Below are positions 25,598-32,181 of a stretch of DNA of 39,823 bases, piece by piece; position 1 is the first letter of the stretch; each line of letters starts with the position of its first letter. The stretch is from Desulfobacterales bacterium (GTDB lineage Bacteria; Desulfobacterota; Desulfobacteria; Desulfobacterales; RPRI01), in contig JAGVOC010000153.1 in the NCBI GenBank assembly GCA_020052975.1, forward strand, positions 1 through 39,823, in the 5' to 3' direction. The translations under genes and the position numbers were made by a program. The notes beneath the pieces were generated by a model. The model ran no database searches. It was not told where the DNA came from and worked only from the letters and a program-made list of their open reading frames with translations.

Positions 25598-26131
25598 CTA
25601 TCCTGCTGCAAGTCTCCCCTTTTCAAGGGCTGCCATGTTAAGGGGTATGAGTTTTTCTTTGCCCGCAAATTCTGTTTTTACCGATTCCTTCAGGATTTCA
25701 AAATCGACAATCCCGCTTCGCGCCGCAAACGCCCCGAGGGCAACTATATTCGCGGCTTTTATGCTTCCGATTTCTTTTGCGATATCGGAAACCGGAACTT
25801 TTAATTCATCGACATCCTTCCGGCCCGAATCACACGATATAAGAGAGCTGTTGATCATTATTACACCGCCGGGTTTAACAACGGACGAGAATTTCTCAAG
25901 GGAAGGCCGGTTCATTGCAACAAGATGGTGCGGATTCCTGACAATCGGAGAACCTATCGGCCTGTCGCTTATTACAACCATGCAATATGCTGTTCCGCCG
26001 CGCATTTCAGGACCGTAAGAAGGAATCCAGACAACTTCAAAACCCTGCTCCATAGCAGCATGGGCAAGGATCTTTGCGCTAAAAAGAATACCCTGCCCGC
26101 CAAAACCGGCAAACATGACTTCACTTTGCAT
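25598..26131 (-). CDS. 2-oxoacid:ferredoxin oxidoreductase gamma subunit
   Basis: The small subunit of a four-part enzyme that oxidatively decarboxylates 2-oxoacids to acyl-CoA with reduction of ferredoxin. The signature start SEVMFAGFGGQGILFSAKIL is clear, followed by VVWIPSYGPEMRGGTAYCMV and IVRNPHHLVAMNRPSLEKF. The 177-residue length is typical. The chosen ATG at 26131 has a strong AAGGAGG site and overlaps the beta-subunit gene by 11 bases; the frame extending to 26173 is rejected. The sequence looks like the KorC type, while the alpha subunit is VorB-like, so the 2-oxoacid (2-oxoglutarate or 2-oxoisovalerate) is not fixed by sequence. Confidence 0.92.
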   Translation of the reverse strand: MQSEVMFAGFGGQGILFSAKILAHAAMEQGFEVVWIPSYGPEMRGGTAYCMVVISDRPIGSPIVRNPHHLVAMNRPSLEKFSSVVKPGGVIMINSSLISCDSGRKDVDELKVPVSDIAKEIGSIKAANIVALGAFAARSGIVDFEILKESVKTEFAGKEKLIPLNMAALEKGRLAAG

Positions 26132-26885
26132 CGGATCCTCCTTCAGCCTGCCCCGGAGTCTTGATTTCTCCAAGCGTATAATAAGAAAGCAGTGTTTCTT
26201 CTGCCCATTTTACAGCTTCAACAGGAGTAAACCCCCAGTTTGTAGGACATGTGCTCACCAGTTCAACAAAACTGAAACACCTGCCTTCAAGCTGATATTC
26301 AAAAGCCGTTTTAATCGCTTTCTTTGCCTTGACAATATATTTGGGTTTTATGACCGACTGCCTCGTTATATATGCCGGAGTCTGAAGGGCCGAAAGCAGT
26401 TCAGCAACCTTTATAGGCATACCGACATCCTTTACATCGCGGCCAAAAGGCGAGGTTGTTGTGCGCTGACCCGGCATGGTAGTCGGAGCCATCTGGCCGC
26501 CGGTCATGCCGTAAACCGCGTTATTTATGAATACAGTCGTAAATTTCTCTCCCCTGTTGGCAGCATGAATAATCTCCCCCATACCTATGCTCGCGAGATC
26601 GCCATCACCCTGATAAGTGAAAACAACGAGATCCGGGCGGACCCTTTTTATTCCGGTCGCCATCGCCGGAGCCCGGCCGTGAGCCGCCTCCTGAAAATCG
26701 AATGTAAAATAGTTATAAGCCAGAACAGCGCACCCGACAGGCGCTATACCAACAGTCCGTCCCCTTATGCCCAGTTCATCAATCACTTCTGCTACAAGCC
26801 TGTGGGCAACCCCGTGCGTACAGCCGGGACAGTAATGACTATCCATTTCTGAAAGGGCTTCAGGTCTTTTGAATGTTTTTCCCAT
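26121..26885 (-). CDS. 2-oxoacid:ferredoxin oxidoreductase beta subunit (TPP-binding)
   Basis: Carries thiamine pyrophosphate and the catalytic site. Motifs include SHYCPGCTHGVAHRLVAEVI near the N-terminus, VFTYQGDGDLASIGMGEIIH (TPP/Mg-binding GDGD), and NNAVYGMTGGQMAPTTMPGQ. The 254-residue length fits the short beta subunits of KOR/VOR. No extra [4Fe-4S] cysteine set is seen, consistent with a separate ferredoxin subunit at 28272. ATG at 26885 is preferred, with AAGGAG 8 bases upstream; the GTG at 26894 overlaps that site. About 300 bases with a family D element separate it from the alpha gene. Confidence 0.93.
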   Translation of the reverse strand: MGKTFKRPEALSEMDSHYCPGCTHGVAHRLVAEVIDELGIRGRTVGIAPVGCAVLAYNYFTFDFQEAAHGRAPAMATGIKRVRPDLVVFTYQGDGDLASIGMGEIIHAANRGEKFTTVFINNAVYGMTGGQMAPTTMPGQRTTTSPFGRDVKDVGMPIKVAELLSALQTPAYITRQSVIKPKYIVKAKKAIKTAFEYQLEGRCFSFVELVSTCPTNWGFTPVEAVKWAEETLLSYYTLGEIKTPGQAEGGSDAK

Positions 26886-26975
26886 TATTTTCACTCCTTT
26901 TTATGAGAACTTTATATAACCGGTCTCAGTATAAAGTTCGTCATATATAAATCATTAAATCCGTCTGTTATCTTT

Positions 26976-27179
26976 GACGGCTTCGTAAAAAGTCATTCTG
27001 CTGTGTTGCGCTTCATCCCCGCCCTGTTGAATTCTCGCTGCGCGAGACGGCAAGGCCGATTCAACAGGGTGAGTCATTGCAGCGTACCAATAAGTACGCT
27101 TCATTCCTCAAGAATCGCGCGCCTTGCATAATGAGCTTTTTACTTTGCCGTCTGAATTTCGGCTTTTTACGAAGCCGTC
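26976..27179. mobile_element. Family D element with nested inverted-repeat insertion, inside the oxidoreductase operon
   Basis: Outer ends GACGGCTTCGTAAAAAGTCA and GGCTTTTTACGAAGCCGTC. Relative to the 23220 copy, the five bases TTTCG are replaced by about 57 bases flanked by CCCTGTTGAAT and ATTCAACAGGG. It separates the genes for the alpha and beta subunits, so it would fold in their shared transcript. Confidence 0.75.
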
Positions 27180-27190
27180 AACTTTACAGG

Positions 27191-28261
27191 CTACGATAGA
27201 TAAGACTTTACAACATCCACTATCTCTTCGGGCGTCGGCACTTCACCGCCGCATTTTCCATACCATCTTACAGGGCATTTGCCATGCACACACCTTTCAA
27301 CATCTTCAACCATCTGACCCATGCTCATCTCGATACTCAAAGCCATTGCGCAATCCTTTTTCGAGGCTGCTTCAAAAACCGCATTCTCAGGGAACGGGAA
27401 GAGAGTCTGAGGCCTTATCATTCCTACCTCGATCCCTTCTTCCTTCAGATTATCAATGGCCGTCTTGCAGACCCTGCTCATAGTGCCATAGCTGACGATT
27501 AAAATATTATAGTCAGAATCAATATTATATGCCTCATATCTTATTTCTTCGCGCTTCATGCGCTCATATTTTTCTTTAAGGGTCAGGTTGTTTTCATTAA
27601 GTTTAACGGGATCCAGAAACAGGGACTTGACAATATTTCGCCTGCTGCTCTTTCTCGTATCCATACCGTTTGTAGCCCATTCATCTTTATTGGTCGGTTC
27701 AGATTTGAGGTGCTCGGGAAATTCAACCGGCTCCATCATCTGCCCAATCAGCCCGTCTCCAAGAATCATGACCGGATTTCGGTATTTCTCCGCGAGAGGG
27801 AAAGCCATCATGACCATCTCAGCAGCCTCCTGGACACTTGCCGGTGCCATAACAAGCATCCTGTAATCGCCATGGCCCCCTCCCTTCGTTGCCTGAAAAT
27901 AATCGGCCTGGGAAGGAAGAATTCCGCCGAGCCCCGGCCCTCCTCTCATGATATTCACGAATACCGCCGGGCACTGGGCTGCGGCAATATAGCTTATCGC
28001 TTCGCTCATCAAGCTGATTCCGGGGCTTGAAGAAGTTGTAAATACACGTGCACCGCACCCGGCTGCCCCAAAAATCATATATCCGACAGCGACTTCACTC
28101 TCTCCCTGCAAAAAAAGACCGCCAACTTCAGGCATGCGGTGTGAAAGATATTCCGCAACCTCAGACTGGGGAGTAATAGGATAGGCAAAGTAGTTCAAAC
28201 AGCCGGCTCTTATAGCGGCTTCACCAATTGCTTCGTTTCCCTTCATTAGAATCTTGCCCAT
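27191..28261 (-). CDS. vorB: 2-oxoacid:ferredoxin oxidoreductase alpha subunit, VorB-like
   Basis: The pyrimidine/CoA-side subunit of the enzyme. The N-terminus MGKILMKGNEAIGEAAIRAG, then YFAYPITPQSEVAEYLS, matches the VorB (3-methyl-2-oxobutanoate:ferredoxin oxidoreductase) family, as do RVFTTSSSPGISLMSEAISY and RGGPGLGGILPSQADYFQAT. The 356-residue length is normal. ATG at 28261 has AGGAGG 6 bases upstream; a frame to 28300 would overlap the ferredoxin gene. The VorB affinity suggests branched-chain 2-oxoacids and therefore amino acid use or synthesis in an anaerobe. The substrate remains an inference. Confidence 0.92.
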   Translation of the reverse strand: MGKILMKGNEAIGEAAIRAGCLNYFAYPITPQSEVAEYLSHRMPEVGGLFLQGESEVAVGYMIFGAAGCGARVFTTSSSPGISLMSEAISYIAAAQCPAVFVNIMRGGPGLGGILPSQADYFQATKGGGHGDYRMLVMAPASVQEAAEMVMMAFPLAEKYRNPVMILGDGLIGQMMEPVEFPEHLKSEPTNKDEWATNGMDTRKSSRRNIVKSLFLDPVKLNENNLTLKEKYERMKREEIRYEAYNIDSDYNILIVSYGTMSRVCKTAIDNLKEEGIEVGMIRPQTLFPFPENAVFEAASKKDCAMALSIEMSMGQMVEDVERCVHGKCPVRWYGKCGGEVPTPEEIVDVVKSYLS

Positions 28262-28271
28262 GGTTTTCCTC

Positions 28272-28511
28272 CTATTCCCTTTCAGCGGTTTTCCCACCAT
28301 CTTCTGTTTCCGTTATGCTTATAGCCACATCGGGGCACATAATGCAGCATGTCGAACAATGAACACAGTCCCCGGGACGAGCTTGGTAAGCGGGAAAATA
28401 GCCTTTTGTGTTTACTGCTTCAGATATTCCAAGAACTTTTTTAGGGCATACCTCAATGCACAAACCGCATCCTTTGCATCTGTCAACCTCAATAACATGT
28501 TTGTATTTCAT
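28272..28511 (-). CDS. 2x[4Fe-4S] ferredoxin subunit of the 2-oxoacid oxidoreductase
   Basis: A 79-residue ferredoxin that passes electrons from the TPP subunit to the soluble ferredoxin pool. Two cluster motifs are visible: CKGCGLCIEVCPKKV (about 12-26) and CVHCSTCCIMCPDV (about 49-62). Both have the CxxCxxCxxxCP pattern. It lies 10 bases before vorB and after a P-loop NTPase gene, and is the delta-type subunit of this operon. Confidence 0.94.
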   Translation of the reverse strand: MKYKHVIEVDRCKGCGLCIEVCPKKVLGISEAVNTKGYFPAYQARPGDCVHCSTCCIMCPDVAISITETEDGGKTAERE

Positions 28512-28577
28512 GCATACTCCTTAATTACAGGCTGCCTTAAAAAAGTTAATAATATAAGGCAGCAAATATTTCTGCTT

Positions 28578-29270
28578 TTACAGCACAGCAGCTTTTTTCC
28601 AGGGCGGAACAAGCTGTCTTTGCAACACCAACACGGGGCACAAGAAACGATTCATATCAATTCCATCATGAAGCCAGGCAGGAACTGTAATAAATTCAAG
28701 AGGAAGACCGCTTTCTTTCGACACCATAGTTACAAAGTCATACCCCTCATATATAATACCGGCGTTTGTATCATCTATCAGATTTGCATTCCCGATAATG
28801 CCGCTGATCGACATTCCGGAAGCTTTTTCAATTTCACCCTTAATTTTCATGCACCCTTTTAAAGTATCTGTAAAAGGCCTGAAAGGATTTATAACCTGCA
28901 GCATACGGTATGTTTTCCCATCCAAAGCATCGGCAAGAGCAGCAAGAACAGTCGCCCCCACTTTATCCCCCCCGACATCCAGTATCGTCAGCCTGCTGGG
29001 CTTTCTGATGAGCCCACCAACGGCAGGAGTTAATATGGGAAGGTCGGCATGAAGGTATTTATCCGGAGGCAAAATAACGCCGATCCCAAGTTCTGAAAGC
29101 TGCTTTCTTGCCTCCCGCGTGCGAAAGTAAGGATTGACAAGATCAAGATCCGCAATACTTACATCTATCCCCGCAAGTTTTCTGTTTGCCGCAAGATTAA
29201 TTGAAATCTCTGTTTTGCCGCTCCCGTAGTTTCCAACAATTATGATTATTCCTTCAAGCAGAATATCCAT
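28578..29270 (-). CDS. P-loop NTPase, unknown role, heads the 2-oxoacid oxidoreductase operon
   Basis: The function is not known. A SIMIBI/MinD-CobQ-like nucleotide-binding protein is indicated by IIIIVGNYGSGKTEISINLA (Walker A about 12-20), then VSIADLDLVNPYFRTREAR and RLTILDVGGDKVGATVLAAL (Walker B-like). The 230-residue length matches stand-alone members that sit next to VOR/KOR genes in anaerobic bacteria. It may help cofactor or cluster assembly or activity control of the enzyme; this is inference from position. It is the first gene after the promoter at 29373-29401. Confidence 0.75.
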   Translation of the reverse strand: MDILLEGIIIIVGNYGSGKTEISINLAANRKLAGIDVSIADLDLVNPYFRTREARKQLSELGIGVILPPDKYLHADLPILTPAVGGLIRKPSRLTILDVGGDKVGATVLAALADALDGKTYRMLQVINPFRPFTDTLKGCMKIKGEIEKASGMSISGIIGNANLIDDTNAGIIYEGYDFVTMVSKESGLPLEFITVPAWLHDGIDMNRFLCPVLVLQRQLVPPWKKAAVL

Positions 29271-29372
29271 TTACACCGACCCGGACAGAAGAATCGGAAA
29301 ACCCAAATAAATGTCTTTAATTTCCATTAGTTGCATATTCCAATAACCCATGATATTTACAGATAAGTTTAA

Positions 29373-29401
29373 CTTGTATTTTTTAATTTTGCTGATGTCA
29401 A
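29373..29401 (-). promoter_or_regulatory. Sigma70-type promoter for the 2-oxoacid oxidoreductase operon
   Basis: On the minus strand, TTGACA (29401-29396) is followed after 17 bases by TACAAG (29378-29373), about 100 bases before the NTPase start at 29270. The spacer is AT-rich. It is a pattern match only. Confidence 0.45.
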
Positions 29402-29405
29402 GAAA

Positions 29406-29542
29406 TTTGATGGACTCGTAAAAATCTTATTTTCTCACAAAGTCACTGAGAACACCAAGAAAAAATCATTTAATATTAATAAGTTAACTTTGTGATCTTT
29501 GCGGCTTGGTGTGAGATCTTGACTTTTTACGAAACCGTCAAA
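29406..29542. mobile_element. Inverted-repeat element with family D-like ends
   Basis: TTTGATGGACTCGTAAAAAT at the left pairs imperfectly with GACTTTTTACGAAACCGTCA at the right. Inner arms are TTCTCACAAAGTCACTGAG and GGCTTGGTGTGAGATC. It occupies the divergent gap between the NTPase gene and the NamZ-like gene, upstream of the minus-strand promoter. Together they fill most of this 320-base gap. Confidence 0.6.
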
Positions 29543-29626
29543 TTTTTCCTTTAAATATATTAAGGAAACCTTGTCTTTCCAAATTCTGATATGGTAAAGA
29601 CACAGCAAAAGGAGATGCTAAACAGG

Positions 29627-30802
29627 ATGGTTCCAGTTTTGACAGGACTTGAAAATTTTATAGAATTACCCCCGGCTTTTATTCGTAATAAACGCCTGGG
29701 GCTTTTATGCAACCCGGCTTCAGTTGACAGAAATTTTAACCATGCGCGCCAGCTTATAAGCACCAGATTTCCAGGCAAACTCAAGGCGCTTTATTCTCCA
29801 CAACATGGTTTTTATTCCGAAAAACAGGATAACATGATTGAATCTGAAAACATGATTGATCCATTGCTTAACGTTCCTGTTTTCAGCCTTTATGATAAAA
29901 CACGCATCCCAACAAAAGAGATGTTTGATCCTATTGACATACTTATAATAGACTTGCAGGATGCCGGCACCCGCGTTTATACATTTATTTACACTATGTC
30001 CTACTGCCTCGAAGCCGCAAAGAAATTCGGCAGAAAAGTGGTCGTTCTCGACCGGCCTAACCCGATAGGAGGTGAAATTGTTGAAGGCAATTGTCTGTTG
30101 CCTGAATTTATCTCATTTGTCGGGCATTATCCTATACCGATGCGCCACGGGCTCACAATAGGCGAACTCGCCCTCTTGTTCAATAATCATTTCGCAATAG
30201 ACTGCGATCTCTGTGTAGTCCCCATGAAGGGGTGGAGAAGAAAAATGTTTTTCAATGCTACCGGACTCCCCTGGATTCCCCCTTCCCCAAACCTTCCGAC
30301 TCCTGTCTCTGCAATGGTTTACCCCGGCCAGGTAATCTGGGAAGGAACGAATGTGTCGGAAGGACGAGGCACAACCCAGCCATTTGAAATTTTTGGAGCC
30401 CCGTTTATTGATACCGGAAAAATTATTTCAGCTTTGGGCGGCAACAATTTCCCGGGCGCAGTACTAAGACCCCTGGTATTCGAACCCACATCAAACAAAT
30501 GGCAGAAAGAACAATGCAGAGGATTCCAGATACACGTTACTGACCCGTATAAATATAAGCCCTTCCTTTCGACACTTAAATTGCTCCATGCAGTATTTCT
30601 CAATCATGCAAAGGAATTCGAATGGAAGGTTCCTCCATACGAATATGAATTTGAAAAATTACCCGTTGACCTTATTACCGGAAATCCAGCTATCCGGATG
30701 GCTGTTGAAAACCCGAATCCAATCGATGAAATTGAAAAAACATGGCAAACCGAACTTGAGGAATATTTTCATATAAGCCGAAACTATTATCTTTATGCCT
30801 GA
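29627..30802 (+). CDS. NamZ-like exo-beta-N-acetylmuramidase (DUF1343, GH171), no signal peptide
   Basis: GH171/NamZ enzymes remove MurNAc from the non-reducing end of peptidoglycan fragments. The diagnostic DUF1343 blocks are all present: YSPQHGFYSEKQDNM, IIDLQDAGTRVYTFIYTMSY, VLDRPNPIGGEIVEGNCLLP, YPIPMRHGLTIGELALLFN, PPSPNLPTPVSAMVYPG and WEGTNVSEGRGTTQPFEIFG. About 391 residues is full length. Secreted relatives carry a signal peptide; here the N-terminus (VPVLTGLENFIELPPAFIRN) has none, so a cytoplasmic site is predicted. The start is uncertain: ATGs at 29591, 29615 and 29627 are in frame, and GGAG at 29611 favours 29627. A MurU-AmgK fusion nearby suggests a shared MurNAc salvage role. 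Confidence 0.88.
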   Translation: MVPVLTGLENFIELPPAFIRNKRLGLLCNPASVDRNFNHARQLISTRFPGKLKALYSPQHGFYSEKQDNMIESENMIDPLLNVPVFSLYDKTRIPTKEMFDPIDILIIDLQDAGTRVYTFIYTMSYCLEAAKKFGRKVVVLDRPNPIGGEIVEGNCLLPEFISFVGHYPIPMRHGLTIGELALLFNNHFAIDCDLCVVPMKGWRRKMFFNATGLPWIPPSPNLPTPVSAMVYPGQVIWEGTNVSEGRGTTQPFEIFGAPFIDTGKIISALGGNNFPGAVLRPLVFEPTSNKWQKEQCRGFQIHVTDPYKYKPFLSTLKLLHAVFLNHAKEFEWKVPPYEYEFEKLPVDLITGNPAIRMAVENPNPIDEIEKTWQTELEEYFHISRNYYLYA

Positions 30803-30853
30803 TAAGCCGTTGTGATAAAATAACTGTAACATTGAAATGCCGTGACCGGCATA

Positions 30854-30930
30854 AGGAGCCGTAACGAAATGGGCAGGCCTGCCCGACAGATTGCAGGCGG
30901 GAATGTAATGGTTATTTCGTAACGGCTCCT
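30854..30930. mobile_element. 77-bp element with perfect 17-bp inverted ends
   Basis: AGGAGCCGTAACGAAAT at 30854-30870 and its exact complement at 30914-30930, with CAGGCCTGCC-type palindromic sequence inside. It has no coding capacity, does not match the other repeats in the window, and may be a MITE or a transcription terminator after the NamZ-like gene. Confidence 0.65.
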
Positions 30931-30958
30931 AACGATTATATTAACAGGACTGCCAATT

Positions 30959-31636
30959 ATGGAAAATAATAACATTCCATGGAAAAGAATGATGTTTAAA
31001 GGCAACAAGGTCTGGCAGGCTTTTGGTCCGGATGAAAAACCTTTGTATAAAAACGGAAAAGTTCTGATAAAATACAACACAAACCAGGATTATGAATACT
31101 GGGTTGATGAAAAGAATCTTGAAGAGATAAGTCCAGGCGCATCCGTCAACCCTCAGATCAGGAAAAAGGTTCAGGATAAGGCATCATTTAATAATAGAAA
31201 AGAGATTGTTGAATTCGCTTCAGAAGGAGTTATACCCTCTGATGCCATTTACATTTATACAGATGGCGCATCATCCGGAAATCCTGGCCCGTCAGGTATA
31301 GGAGTTCTTCTCCGTTTCGGAAAACATGAAAAGGAGCTGTCAAGAAACATCGGAATTGCAACCAACAATATCGCGGAGCTTGAAGCAATAAAGACTGCCC
31401 TTCTGGAACTTAAAACAACAAATAATCCCGTAAGAATATTTACAGACAGTTCATATGCTTTCGGTGTCCTGACATTAAACTGGAAGGCAAAAAAAAACGG
31501 AGAGTTGATAGATTCAATTAAAAAATCAATGAGGCGGTTTAAAGACTTGAAACTTATCAAGATCAAGGGCCATGCAGGCCAGGAAGGTAATGAACGGGCA
31601 GATTTTCTTGCAAATAAGGCTGTAAAAAAAACATAA
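30959..31636 (+). CDS. RNase HI-family protein with extra N-terminal domain
   Basis: Cleaves RNA in RNA-DNA hybrids. The RNase H fold occupies about 95-225, with the four acidic/catalytic positions visible: IYTDGASSGNPGPSGIGV (first D), NNIAELEAIKTAL (E), IFTDSSYAFGVL (second D), and IKGHAGQEGNERADFLANKA (H and final D). The first 90 residues (for example WKRMMFKGNKVWQAFGPDEK) form an additional domain with no match I recognise; it is not the usual RNase H1 hybrid-binding domain by eye. A CAGGA lies about 10 bases before ATG. All catalytic residues are intact. Confidence 0.88.
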   Translation: MENNNIPWKRMMFKGNKVWQAFGPDEKPLYKNGKVLIKYNTNQDYEYWVDEKNLEEISPGASVNPQIRKKVQDKASFNNRKEIVEFASEGVIPSDAIYIYTDGASSGNPGPSGIGVLLRFGKHEKELSRNIGIATNNIAELEAIKTALLELKTTNNPVRIFTDSSYAFGVLTLNWKAKKNGELIDSIKKSMRRFKDLKLIKIKGHAGQEGNERADFLANKAVKKT

Positions 31637-31695
31637 CAGGGAATATCCCTTATTTAATAAAGGCATAACAAAGGCATTTCCCGGAACAATTATTT

Positions 31696-31968
31696 CTATC
31701 CTTTCTTGAGTGATTCGATCTCTTTTTTTAGTTCATCAATCTCCTGCTTGTACTTTTCCACTTCACTGCTAGAAGAGCCGGACATAATATTTTCTTTATT
31801 CCAGTTTTCTTTCAATTCATCGAATCCAAGATAAATGGCAAGACCCCCTCCCAGGACAAGGGATACAGGAAGGATTCCGGAAAGAATCATAAGGAATTCT
31901 TCCCACCAGAGAACAAGCAAAACTATTCCCAGTGCAGACACAATGGCTCCGCTAATTAAAGCTTTCAT
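31696..31968 (-). CDS. Small two-span membrane protein with C-terminal coiled coil
   Basis: Not a recognised family. Residues about 5-22 and 27-47 are hydrophobic (ISGAIVSALGIVLLVLWW; ILPVSLVLGGGLAIYLGF), followed by a charged linker and a coiled coil at the end (EKYKQEIDELKKEIESLKK). At 90 residues, with clean membrane and heptad patterns and codon use like its neighbours, it is probably real. It lies alone on the minus strand between plus-strand genes. The role is unknown. Confidence 0.6.
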   Translation of the reverse strand: MKALISGAIVSALGIVLLVLWWEEFLMILSGILPVSLVLGGGLAIYLGFDELKENWNKENIMSGSSSSEVEKYKQEIDELKKEIESLKKG

Positions 31969-32181
31969 ATAATGTCACCCTCCTGGCAAAACATAATAAA
32001 TACCCGGCAACCTTCTGAAATAAAGATTATTACTCTTGTAAACATATCACGCAATGCTGTTGAACTCAAGATTTTCTTTTACCAGATTTTCTTTTATCAA
32101 TTAAGATATTGCAAAAAATTGAGGTTTTGATAGTTTACTAAGATAAACTTAACATAAAATAAACGGATACCAACTGCCGGC

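Noticed and set aside
26115..26852. 245-codon frame opposite the oxidoreductase beta gene
   Set aside because: The minus-strand gene has clear TPP motifs and a ribosome-binding site; the antisense frame is a shadow.
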